From Salinimicrobium nanhaiense (GTDB taxonomy: Bacteria; Bacteroidota; Bacteroidia; Flavobacteriales; Flavobacteriaceae): 64,000 bases of DNA. The translations under genes and the position numbers were made by a program. Within the stretch, counting starts at the first letter, position 1. Every line of letters begins with the position of its first letter. The notes under the pieces were generated by a model. It ran no database searches, had not been told where the DNA came from, and was given only the letters and a program-made list of their open reading frames with translations. Where the stretch lies: assembly GCA_012038135.1 (NCBI GenBank), contig JAAVJQ010000011.1, positions 56,713-120,712 of the forward strand. Direction: 5' to 3'. Shown in pieces: positions 1-7,606 of this stretch.

Positions 1-2115
1 GCCGTTTCCAAATTCCGCTTCAGGTTCCTGAGTGTAAAAACCTATAAGCCTGCCAATTTCAGCAAAGGCATTCTCAAATTTAGTATGAGGAATATCTTGA
101 CTGAATTGAAGATTTTCCAATAAGGTTTCAAAGTACATTTTAAAGTCTTGGGAAGTCTCAAATTGCTTGATAAAATTTAAAACTTGAAATGCCTGCTCTT
201 CACTAGCCATAATTTTCGTATAACTATGTCCATTTTTTGATTGCAGCATATGGGAAGTTGTTTGTGCTGCTTTAATTTGAAGGTCATTTGATTTTGGTGC
301 ATTATCTAAATATAGATAATTAGCAGCTTTTTCAAAATACCAGCCTTTCTGCTTGTCAGTTAACGCGACCGTATCTACTATTTTATCTAGAATTACCTTT
401 GATGCACTTTCATAATCTCTTCTTCTGTAATTTTCGATTGCTTGTGATTCCAAATCTGCAATTTCTAAATTCTTAATGATTCGATCGTCAGTTTTGTCAG
501 CGTCAATTTTCGACAATATTTCTGAATGATATTCCCTCCAGCTCATATCTTGAACGAGACATAGGTTGGCAGTATCCTTAATCGTATTCAAAGATTTATC
601 AGTAGATTCGTCATCAAGAAGCGATAAACCAAGTTTCAATTGCTTGCGTGTAACTGGTGTGAAATATTGTAAGTTGGATTTGTTGCCTACAAATTGGAGC
701 AAGTCTTTACCCATTAAATAAACTGCACAGTAATCACTACCAGATCTTACAGCTCGACCAAGTCCTTGTTCTATTATCTGTGCTTTCAAAGAAGCCTTAA
801 CGGATTCTAAGCGCAATTCGGCATAAAGTTGTTCATAAGAGCTGAATGAGGGGTAGCCGTCTAATATTAAAACTCGGCACATATCACCATTCAGGTCAAC
901 ACCATCATAACGATTAACTAAAACATAGAACTGCCCTTTCTCAGTTCTTAATTTAGCGATTTCTTCATTTATGTTATCATTTTCGATTATTTCCGCTCCA
1001 AAATCTTCCCATTTGGCCGCCCTATTTGAAGATGGTGTCAATACCATTACATTTATTCCAGATTCGGAATATTCCTTGGCCAACGACATAATCTGCTCAT
1101 CTGTTATTCTTGAATCAAATCTTTGAGGAGCAAGGATCAATCTTTGCCTAACGTCCTTACGATCTTTAGGAATCAAGGCGTTCTTAATACTGTTTATGTT
1201 AATACCTAAATCTTTAATTAAATCAATTTGATCTTCAAATGTAGCAGATAAAATATATCTATGTTTGGCTTCATTAAAAGCTCTGACATTATGAAATGGC
1301 ACATAGGATGGTGCTATCTCAATTCCTCTGGGTCCGACATAACAATCGTAAGATTTCAAGTCGTCAGCTATTAAACCCCATTTGAACATAAGCTCTCTAT
1401 CTTCACTAAAACTGCCTATGAGTTTTATTAACTCATCAATACGCGTTAGCCAAGCCCAATAAGGGACTTTAAGTATCTTGGCATATGGATCACCCTGAAT
1501 AAGTCTGTGATAAGTTCCTGGGGCTTGGTATTTCAGCTCTTCTTGGAATAACTTCAGTAACCTATCTGCCAAGTCGTGATTGAAGGGTATATTTAATGTA
1601 GTTGCTTCTCTAGCTTTGTCAAGACAGACGTGGGCATCATCAAGGACGATTGAACCAACATCAATATTATCCCTTTCAAAAATAGAACGGGAATTGAACA
1701 ATTTTTGGAACGTGCATAATAGGATGGCTTTTGAATTTGAAAAGTCATCAGGGAAAACACTTCTTTGCCCGTGATATTCAATTTCACAAACAGGTATTCC
1801 ATATAAATCCGCTTGCAACTTTGCCTGTTCTAATAGTTGTTTGTCTGGACATAGATACAAACTGGGACCGACTCCTTCAATCATTTTTGAGTATAACATC
1901 AATAGGCTTACAAGAGTTTTTCCTGAACCTGTATTCATTTTGCACAAAACATCTCGTTGATCCCTTATGCTATGCCAAGAACTTAACACTTCTTCTTGTA
2001 TGCCTCTTAAATACGCGTATCCCTCCTTATGGAACAAATTTTGAAATAATTCTATGGGTTCAAAATTTAATTGCTTTGGAGATGTATCTTCTAGTTTTTT
2101 CTTAAATATATTCAT
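1..2115 (-). CDS. DEAD/DEAH-type helicase, 3' end outside window (partial)
   Basis: An open frame of 705 codons starts with ATG at 2115 and runs off the left edge without a stop. Near the N-terminus is a Walker A motif NTGSGKT (residues 61-67) and a DDAH box (159-162). A C-terminal motif VI EQGLGRAVRSG (about 449-459) resembles the Rad3/DinG-type helicase C domain, so this is a superfamily 2 nucleic-acid helicase. No nuclease domain is visible in the part seen. It is transcribed away from the conjugation genes, which suggests a cargo unit whose partners lie to the left. Helicases of this layout occur in several defence systems, but I cannot assign it to one. The family call is fairly sure; the role is open. 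Confidence 0.8.
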   Translation of the reverse strand, partial: MNIFKKKLEDTSPKQLNFEPIELFQNLFHKEGYAYLRGIQEEVLSSWHSIRDQRDVLCKMNTGSGKTLVSLLMLYSKMIEGVGPSLYLCPDKQLLEQAKLQADLYGIPVCEIEYHGQRSVFPDDFSNSKAILLCTFQKLFNSRSIFERDNIDVGSIVLDDAHVCLDKAREATTLNIPFNHDLADRLLKLFQEELKYQAPGTYHRLIQGDPYAKILKVPYWAWLTRIDELIKLIGSFSEDRELMFKWGLIADDLKSYDCYVGPRGIEIAPSYVPFHNVRAFNEAKHRYILSATFEDQIDLIKDLGININSIKNALIPKDRKDVRQRLILAPQRFDSRITDEQIMSLAKEYSESGINVMVLTPSSNRAAKWEDFGAEIIENDNINEEIAKLRTEKGQFYVLVNRYDGVDLNGDMCRVLILDGYPSFSSYEQLYAELRLESVKASLKAQIIEQGLGRAVRSGSDYCAVYLMGKDLLQFVGNKSNLQYFTPVTRKQLKLGLSLLDDESTDKSLNTIKDTANLCLVQDMSWREYHSEILSKIDADKTDDRIIKNLEIADLESQAIENYRRRDYESASKVILDKIVDTVALTDKQKGWYFEKAANYLYLDNAPKSNDLQIKAAQTTSHMLQSKNGHSYTKIMASEEQAFQVLNFIKQFETSQDFKMYFETLLENLQFSQDIPHTKFENAFAEIGRLIGFYTQEPEAEFGNG

Positions 2116-3032
2116 CTATAGTTTTATTTTTTATTATGTTTTGATTAACAAATATCTTAAAAATCTATTGACTGATAGACACACCAATCTTCAATTAGTT
2201 AATGAGTTGGAATGAATGCTATGTTTTTCACGTTATTCAGCCCATTCCCCTCCATTCCGCAGAAAAAGCTTCATTACGGGAAATACGCTTCATTCAAAAA
2301 ATCTTGGACACAACTTCAAAGCTTCCGATTTCCATTTCGCTACCCCTGCCAAAAAAGGCAGGAACGCTACATTCCCAATCTCCATCTTTAAAATTAAGTC
2401 CGCTTTAAATCCTACTTCAAGAGGATAATCCATTTTCATAACCCGGTCAGCACATTCCCCTCCATTCCGCAGAAAAAGCTCCATTGCGGGGAAAGAGCTT
2501 CACTATAAAAGTCTTGGACACCATCCCCAATTTCTCCTTTCCATTTCGTTAGCCCTTCCCGCTATGCTAGGAAGTGCACTTCATTCCAATTCGAAATCGG
2601 GAATGGAGTCCGCTTCATCGGATTCCATCCTTGCTTTTGGCCCCGTTCCCTATGTTTTAGTACTTCACATAAAGCCTTTAGACCCACTTCCGCGCCGTCA
2701 CTGTCCCTTCCCTTTTTTTGTAAGCAAAATACCAACATTTTGAAGTTGAACAGACTGCATAACCGGTCGTGCCTCCCTTTTATAAGTCTTTATCAATTCC
2801 AAATATTGAAAATGTATAAGCAACAAAAAAAGGTACTGCGACGGCACTACGGGAAGTAAATCTAAAATGAACATTGTGAAATCGTACAAAAACATCAGAA
2901 AGGAAGCGGGGCCAAAAAAACAAAAAAAGGAAAACGCTCAGGATACAATAAGTAAATCGCTTCAAAAAAATATAAATGAAAACTGCCTGAAAGGTTCAGG
3001 TAGTCTATTAATTAATCTTTAATTCTTTTATT
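2116..3032. other. Long intergenic stretch between helicase and ssb
   Basis: About 917 bases without a convincing gene. The short frames here have no family features and overlap on both strands. The left half holds a 210-bp imperfect tandem repeat (separate entry). The right part, before ssb, is A-rich on the plus strand and probably carries the ssb promoter, though I see no clean TAnnTTTG box. Confidence 0.6.
2243..2655. repeat. Imperfect tandem direct repeat, period about 210 bp
   Basis: The block beginning cattcccctccattccgcag at 2243 recurs at 2453. It is followed in both copies by agaaaaagct, a tcttggacac core and a gtccgctt(t/c)a segment. The first ~40 bases are nearly identical and later parts are degenerate. 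Read on the minus strand, copy 1 carries a 64-aa open frame, while copy 2 has stops in the matching frame. It may be a duplicated decayed gene or a structural or regulatory repeat in the leader of the ssb region. Confidence 0.75.
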
Positions 3033-3389
3033 ATGAGTACTATTAAAAATCACGTACAGCTAATTGGGAACGTTGGTCAGGAACCAACCATTACCAACCT
3101 TGAAAACGGTAAAAAAGTAGCCCGTTTTTCACTTGCCACCAATGAGTATTACAAAAACGACAAGGGCGAGAAAGTGCAAAACACCGAATGGCATACTATA
3201 GTAGCCTGGGGCAAGACCGCTGAAATCATCGAGAAGTATGCCGGAAAAGGCAAGGAAATCGGTGTAACGGGAAAATTAAAGTCCCGAAGCTATGAGGACA
3301 ACGAGGGCGTAAAACGCTATGTTACCGAAGTTGAAGCCAACGAAATCCTTTTGTTGGGCGTAAAGAACGGCAATAATTCAGCCGGGTAA
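3033..3389 (+). CDS. ssb: Single-stranded DNA-binding protein (ICE type)
   Basis: 118 aa forming one OB-fold. It starts with MSTIKNHVQLIGNVG and contains the typical NTEWHTIVAWGKTAEII stretch and the GKLKSRSYEDNEG segment of bacterial SSB. Chromosomal SSBs end in a flexible linker and an acidic DDxIPF tip that recruits partner proteins; this one stops directly after the OB fold with NGNNSAG and has no tip. Such short SSBs are common on Bacteroidetes plasmids and ICEs, where they probably coat transferred single strands. A strong hairpin follows the stop, before the RadC-like gene. Family assignment is secure. Confidence 0.93.
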   Translation: MSTIKNHVQLIGNVGQEPTITNLENGKKVARFSLATNEYYKNDKGEKVQNTEWHTIVAWGKTAEIIEKYAGKGKEIGVTGKLKSRSYEDNEGVKRYVTEVEANEILLLGVKNGNNSAG

Positions 3390-3398
3390 ATTTAAAAC

Positions 3399-3434
3399 AA
3401 AGAGGGCGTTCCTCTCGAAAGTTGCGCCCTCTTT
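3399..3434 (+). terminator. Hairpin after ssb
   Basis: A 10-bp perfect stem, aaagagggcg (3399-3408) with cgccctcttt (3425-3434), has a 16-nt loop. The T-tract after it is short and mixed, so it could act as a terminator, an attenuator or an mRNA stabiliser between ssb and the RadC-like gene. Confidence 0.55.
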
Positions 3435-3462
3435 CATTATTCACCTTTTAAATCAGATCATA

Positions 3463-3912
3463 ATGGAAACCAAAGTTAATGAAATCGCGATAAGTTATAG
3501 TGGAAGTTTAAAAGCAAATTTGCTTCCCAAGATAACCTGTTCCCAGAGTGCTGCAGATTTAGCCTACAGCCAATGGAACAAAGATACTATTGAACTGCAC
3601 GAGACTTTTAAAATAATGCTGCTCAACAATGCCAATAAGGTAAAAGGAATATATGAAACCTCTAACGGAGGAATAACAGGAACTTTAGTGGATGTCCGCA
3701 TCTTATTTGCCGTACTGTTAAAGAGCTTGACAACGGCAGTCATTTTGGTCCACAATCACCCGAGCGGAACCTTGACACCGAGTGAACCCGATAAACGCCT
3801 GACCCAAAAAATTAAAAAGGCAGGGGAATTATTTGATATTAAGGTATTGGACCATTTGATCCTGATACCTGATGGAAATTATTTCAGTTTTGCAGATGAA
3901 GGAATCCTTTAA
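3463..3912 (+). CDS. radC: RadC-family JAB/MPN domain protein
   Basis: 149 aa that corresponds to the C-terminal JAB (MPN) metallo-domain of RadC without the N-terminal helix-hairpin-helix of chromosomal RadC. The metal motif is VHNHPSGTLTPSEPD, with His97, His99, Ser107 and Asp110, and the end GNYFSFADEGIL is family-typical. RadC-like genes of this short form are standard passengers of Bacteroidetes ICEs. Their biochemical role is not settled, although the JAMM fold suggests a zinc hydrolase. The gene sits between ssb and a 65-aa ORF on the same strand and may be co-transcribed with it. Confidence 0.9.
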   Translation: METKVNEIAISYSGSLKANLLPKITCSQSAADLAYSQWNKDTIELHETFKIMLLNNANKVKGIYETSNGGITGTLVDVRILFAVLLKSLTTAVILVHNHPSGTLTPSEPDKRLTQKIKKAGELFDIKVLDHLILIPDGNYFSFADEGIL

Positions 3913-3923
3913 ATGGAAAGCTT

Positions 3924-4121
3924 ATGATTTATCTTAATTTTTCAGACCTGACCGAAGAAGCCCAAAACCGACTTTTGGAGAATTCCAAAAAGGATGTGGA
4001 ACGAAAATTTGGGAATGATATCCGCAAGTACGTAAGAGAAAATTATACCTGCTTTAAGACGATGGTAGAGGAAGAAGCATTGCGAAATTTATATTCCTAT
4101 ACTTTCATATTCAACATTTAA
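3924..4121 (+). CDS. Small conserved-type hypothetical protein, 65 aa
   Basis: Begins MIYLNFSDLTEEAQ and continues with a charged, probably helical segment (residues 8-50). It starts 11 bases after the RadC-like stop on the same strand and ends just before a good terminator (4141-4170), so it is probably the last gene of that small operon. I do not recognise a domain. The acidic/basic helical character would suit a small DNA- or protein-binding accessory factor, but that is only an inference. Confidence 0.6.
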   Translation: MIYLNFSDLTEEAQNRLLENSKKDVERKFGNDIRKYVRENYTCFKTMVEEEALRNLYSYTFIFNI

Positions 4122-4140
4122 TTCCTAAACTTTATAGTCA

Positions 4141-4170
4141 AGCACCTCTAAATTTTTGGAGGTGTTTTTC
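4141..4170 (+). terminator. Rho-independent terminator
   Basis: Stem cacctc (4143-4148) pairs with gaggtg (4159-4164), extended by weak outer pairs and followed by a run of T. It closes the ssb/radC/orf65 side and insulates the mobilization region. Confidence 0.75.
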
Positions 4171-4355
4171 TTTTCAATTATTTTCAATTCAATAAAAATC
4201 ATTATCTTTATTTCGCTGAAATTCAGCATTTAATTTTACGTAGGGTTATCCATTTTTTGACTTTCGCCGATAACCGTACCCATCAAAAAAATACATAACA
4301 GGAAATTATTTCCCTGGAACTAGCAATTGGCTTTTGACCAAATTGTACGGAATTT

Positions 4356-4430
4356 TTGTCCCGCTGGGCGGGACGAAAAGGAGTAGCAAGAGGGTAACAC
4401 GCGATGCGATGTTAAGCACTCCTTTTCGTT
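4356..4430. other. Candidate origin of transfer (oriT): nested inverted repeats
   Basis: Two inverted repeats lie next to each other. A 7-bp stem gtcccgc/gcgggac (4358-4364/4368-4374) has a 3-nt loop. A perfect 12-bp repeat acgaaaaggagt (4373-4384) pairs with 4418-4429 across 33 bases. The region is non-coding, lies directly upstream of the mobA-like and relaxase genes, and is GC-richer than its AT-rich surroundings. This is the arrangement expected for a relaxase nic region, but the nick site cannot be read from sequence alone. Confidence 0.5.
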
Positions 4431-4486
4431 TTCAAAATGCTGATATTCAGCAACTTGAAAAAATATAAAATTCATGACCTTCTACA

Positions 4487-4541
4487 ATTTGCGACAAATG
4501 CCCTGCGAACGCCCATTTTTAGGGAAGGATTTGCGACAAAT
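4487..4541. repeat. Two 13-bp direct repeats upstream of mobA-like gene
   Basis: atttgcgacaaat occurs at 4487-4499 and again at 4529-4541, exactly 42 bp apart (four helical turns). Each copy is itself a partial dyad (atttg/caaat). Between them is a small ccct/aggg hairpin. They are likely binding sites for the mobA-like protein or another relaxosome factor. Their presence argues that translation of the mobA-like gene begins after them, at 4551. Confidence 0.6.
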
Positions 4542-4550
4542 CGGCGAATT

Positions 4551-4931
4551 ATGGACTCATTTATCGGCATCAGGTTCAAAAAGGAAACGGCAAAACGTTT
4601 TCAGGAATTTTCAAGGACACACTTCAAATCGCACACAGAAGCATTGGAAACAATGCTCGATTTTTTCTTCTACAATGAGATTTCCCCAAAGGAAAAATTG
4701 GGGCCTACGGGAAGAACAATCGAAGCTTCCCTAAAGAAACGTATCAATGCGGTGATTGCGATAATGCGGGATATGGAAAAGAGCCAGACCAAACCCACTG
4801 TGGCAATGTTGGAATCTCTTTTTCAAACCGAAGAACCCAAAAAGAAACCGTTGATTTTGGAAAAGAAAATCATTGAAGAAAAGAATGAAGTACGCTTTGG
4901 AGAAAAGCTAAATGGGAACAGCGAACTGTAA
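4551..4931 (+). CDS. BfmA/BtgA-family mobilization accessory protein
   Basis: 126 aa from the ATG at 4551, beginning MDSFIGIRFKKETAKRFQEF, a ribbon-helix-helix-like start. A charged helical middle and a lysine/glutamate-rich tail follow. It matches the small mobilization protein that accompanies the DUF5712 relaxase in Bacteroidetes elements; such proteins bind oriT and load the relaxase. The frame is open up to 4437, but the extra 38 codons overlap two perfect direct repeats and the candidate oriT, so I prefer the later start. It is followed 11 bases later by the relaxase gene. The family call is good; the start is less certain. Confidence 0.8.
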   Translation: MDSFIGIRFKKETAKRFQEFSRTHFKSHTEALETMLDFFFYNEISPKEKLGPTGRTIEASLKKRINAVIAIMRDMEKSQTKPTVAMLESLFQTEEPKKKPLILEKKIIEEKNEVRFGEKLNGNSEL

Positions 4932-4942
4932 ATTTTTGAGCT

Positions 4943-5974
4943 ATGTACATCACCATCACACCTCAAAAATTAGGGAACAATTACTCGCAAAGTTCAGCGG
5001 ATTTTGTGGGCTATCTGGAGAAAGAAAACCAGGGTTTGGAACAGGGAGCTATGGAATATTTTTTCAATCAATATGATGAGGAAATATCAGCGGATGAAGT
5101 TGTAAAGGAAATTGATGGGAATGGTGCCAAACTCAAAAAGACCGAACCGAAATTCTATTCGATCACGGTGAGCCCTTCCAAATATGAATTGAACCGGTTA
5201 CAGAACAACAGTGAGGATCTAAAAAGATACACCCGTGAACTGATGAAGGACTATGTGGCATCCTTCTATCGTGAAATCAACGGAAGACCGATTAGCATCG
5301 ATGATATAAAATATTATGCGAAAATAGAACACCACCGAACGTTCAAGGGAACGGATTGGCAGATTAGGGAGAACCAACCCTTTGCTACCAAAATATTGCA
5401 GCTCAAAACAGAAATCAGAAACATTAAAGAGGGGCGAGCTGAAGGCTATATCAAACTATTGCAGAATAAAATTGACCGATTGGAAAAGGAGGCTCCGCAC
5501 CAACAGGACGGGAAGCGAATTGTCCAGGGGATGCCCAAGGCAGGAAATCAAAGTCATATCCATATCATCGTAAGCAGAAAGGATGCATCCAATACTTTCA
5601 GTCTTTCTCCTGGGAGCAAGCATAAGGCCTCGGAAGTCCAGATGCATGGTAAGAATGTAAAACGGGGCTTTGACCGTGATCAATTTTTTGACCGGGCAGA
5701 AAAGACCTTTGACAGGACTTTTGTCTATCAAAGAAACTTTGCCGAGACCTACAAGGCTCGAAAGGATTTTATCAAAAACCCTAAAATATATTTTGCATCG
5801 CTGATGAAATTGCCCACCAATGAAAGGGCGATTGCTTTTAAAATTATGAAGGAAAGTGGTGTTCCAATGTTACCAAGTATTCCGGTTACACAGGCACAAA
5901 TGGCAATGAAAATATTCAACCGCCTGCGCCATGGTGTGGACATCGCTATAAAATCAAGTTCAATAGGTATCTAA
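4943..5974 (+). CDS. Relaxase, DUF5712 / BtgB-like mobilization protein
   Basis: 343 aa starting MYITITPQKLGNNYSQSSADF. The metal-binding signature of HUH relaxases is visible as SHIHIIVSRKD, with His205 and His207. The FYSITVSPSKYE and YYAKIEHHRTFKGTDW segments are typical of the DUF5712 family, and tyrosines suitable for nicking lie in the N-terminal third. Its role would be to nick oriT and pilot the strand to the coupling protein. It lies in a mob operon: mobA-like 11 bases upstream and the coupling protein 12 bases downstream. Length is usual for the family. Confidence 0.88.
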   Translation: MYITITPQKLGNNYSQSSADFVGYLEKENQGLEQGAMEYFFNQYDEEISADEVVKEIDGNGAKLKKTEPKFYSITVSPSKYELNRLQNNSEDLKRYTRELMKDYVASFYREINGRPISIDDIKYYAKIEHHRTFKGTDWQIRENQPFATKILQLKTEIRNIKEGRAEGYIKLLQNKIDRLEKEAPHQQDGKRIVQGMPKAGNQSHIHIIVSRKDASNTFSLSPGSKHKASEVQMHGKNVKRGFDRDQFFDRAEKTFDRTFVYQRNFAETYKARKDFIKNPKIYFASLMKLPTNERAIAFKIMKESGVPMLPSIPVTQAQMAMKIFNRLRHGVDIAIKSSSIGI

Positions 5975-5986
5975 AGGAAAAATATA

Positions 5987-6625
5987 ATGGAATTAATTAA
6001 TCTACACCATATACTCTTGATTATTGTTCTGACAATTTCAGTATTTTATGGATTGTACCGAATTTCAAAATATGCCTTTATCTTAAATACGGTGTTTCTT
6101 TTGGGATTGATAGCTTATCTGTATTATCCGCATAATACGATAAAAGCAATACTTTATTTGGGTTGCCCTCTATTTCTGACTAATACCGTATTTTACGTTT
6201 TTCTGCATAAAACGGATCTAAAACAAAATACATCTGAAAAATATCGTGTAACCTTCAAAACAGATAAGAAAAGCTTTAAAATTGAAAACATCAGGCGCGG
6301 TGCTTCCATTATTGGGTCTGCCGGAAGTGGAAAAACCGAAAGCGTGGTTTATGGTTTTTTAAAACATTTTCAGGAACATAATTTCTGTGGGGTTATTCAC
6401 GACTATAAGGATTTTGAGCTAACCGAAATGGCGTACCCACTTTTTAAAAATCCAGATATTCCTTTTCGTATTATCTCTTTTGACAAAATTATCCATAGGG
6501 TAAACCCTATAGCACCCAGATATCTCGAAAACGAAGAAAGTGTGAATGAGATTTCGAGGGTACTTATTGAAAATCTTCTGGAACAGCGGGAATCGGGAAT
6601 TACAGGATCCTCTAAATTTTTTTAA
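5987..6625 (+). CDS. Type IV coupling protein (VirD4/TraG-like), N-terminal part, frameshifted
   Basis: 212 aa with two to three N-terminal membrane helices (residues 5-75) and a Walker A GSAGSGKT (110-117). This is the start of the conjugative DNA-transfer ATPase that links relaxase to secretion channel. The frame hits TAA at 6623-6625 right after a run of seven T (6617-6623). The remainder of the protein continues in the +1 frame. With one T fewer the text would read SKFFNDAAEG and give one protein of about 527 aa. It is a pseudogene, a sequencing error, or a slippage/frameshift-expressed gene. Confidence 0.85.
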   Translation: MELINLHHILLIIVLTISVFYGLYRISKYAFILNTVFLLGLIAYLYYPHNTIKAILYLGCPLFLTNTVFYVFLHKTDLKQNTSEKYRVTFKTDKKSFKIENIRRGASIIGSAGSGKTESVVYGFLKHFQEHNFCGVIHDYKDFELTEMAYPLFKNPDIPFRIISFDKIIHRVNPIAPRYLENEESVNEISRVLIENLLEQRESGITGSSKFF

Positions 6626-7568
6626 CGATGCTGCGGAAGGATTGATTGGTGGATTGATCTGGAAACTGAAAACATCTTATCCGCATTTCTGTACCTTACC
6701 ACATCTAATAGCCATTTATCAGTTTCTGGATACCGATAGTCTCATAAAGTTTTTAGAGACCAATACCACCTCCAGAGCGATGGCAGATGCGTTTATTAGC
6801 GGCAAAGATTCCGAAAGGCAGACAGCAGGGGTAAAGAGTACCCTGGCCAATGCTCTGAAACGTATCAGTACACAAAACATATTTATGGCCCTTTCCGCAG
6901 ATGAAGTGCCATTAAATATTAATAACCCGGAAAATCCTGCTGTGATTTCAGTAGTGAACAATCCTAAATTTGAAACCTCCTATTCCCCTGTAATTGCCAC
7001 CATAATCCACACGATTACAAAGCAAATGAGTGTACGCAATTCAAATTCTTCCTTTCTTTTAATGGAAGAAGCACCAACCATTCGGTTATTGAATATGCAC
7101 CGCATTCCGGCTACCTTAAGAAGTTATGATATAGCAACTGTTTATGTAATGCAGGACAAGATCCAGAACGATATGATGTATGGAGATAAAGCGAGTAAAG
7201 CTATTTTAAGCAACCTTTCCTATCAATTCTTCGGAAAGGTCAATGATCCTGATACTGCAAAATACTATGAACGCTTCTTTGAAATCATAAAAAAAGAAAC
7301 AACCAGCATCAACCGAGGTTACAGTCTTGACTTTGATACACGCATTACTACCGGGGAACGGGAAATTCCTAAAATACGGGCTGATGCTTTTTTCCGTTTA
7401 AAGCAGGGGGAGTTTATTACCTATGCGGATGGGGAAGATAAAAAAGTGCAGTTTAAATTGCAGAGAATTCAGAGGCAGCTTCCGGATGAATTAAGGCAGT
7501 TTTCCAAGGCTGATTTAGCAGCTAATTTTGAAAGAGTTTATCAGGAAGTGAGATCAATTTTTAATTAA
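6546..7568 (+). CDS. Type IV coupling protein, C-terminal part in shifted frame
   Basis: The homologous part starts at about 6611, where the frame reads into FNDAAEGLIGGLIWKL. Before that it only overlaps the N-terminal half out of frame, so the ATG at 6546 is probably not used. It contains a Walker-B-like segment SFLLMEEAPTIRLL and a VYVMQDKIQND segment typical of TraG/TraD P-loop ATPases, then the all-helical end QEVRSIFN. Together with the preceding entry it forms one coupling protein. The downstream sequence shows no other damage, which argues for a recent shift or an error. Confidence 0.82.
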   Translation: MRFRGYLLKIFWNSGNRELQDPLNFFNDAAEGLIGGLIWKLKTSYPHFCTLPHLIAIYQFLDTDSLIKFLETNTTSRAMADAFISGKDSERQTAGVKSTLANALKRISTQNIFMALSADEVPLNINNPENPAVISVVNNPKFETSYSPVIATIIHTITKQMSVRNSNSSFLLMEEAPTIRLLNMHRIPATLRSYDIATVYVMQDKIQNDMMYGDKASKAILSNLSYQFFGKVNDPDTAKYYERFFEIIKKETTSINRGYSLDFDTRITTGEREIPKIRADAFFRLKQGEFITYADGEDKKVQFKLQRIQRQLPDELRQFSKADLAANFERVYQEVRSIFN

Positions 7569-7593
7569 ATTATAGTTTAACAAATCAGAATAT

Positions 7594-7601
7594 TATATTT
7601 G
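7594..7601 (+). promoter_or_regulatory. -7 box of the AAA/subtilase pair
   Basis: TATATTTG fits the Bacteroidetes TAnnTTTG consensus and ends only five bases before the ATG at 7607, implying a leaderless or nearly leaderless transcript. It gives the pair its own promoter, separate from the mob operon. Confidence 0.5.
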
Positions 7602-7606
7602 TACAA

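Noticed and set aside
2698..2965. Minus-strand frames of 61-65 aa before ssb
   Set aside because: They overlap in different frames, are compositionally AT-driven and show no domain or membrane-protein logic that holds up.
4437..4550. N-terminal extension of the mobA-like protein
   Set aside because: It overlaps exact direct repeats and a hairpin, and the family-like start is at 4551.
6617..6626. Classical -1 slippery heptamer T TTT TTA in the coupling protein gene
   Set aside because: The zero-frame codons are ttt ttt taa, so the heptamer is out of phase; the required shift is +1, not -1.
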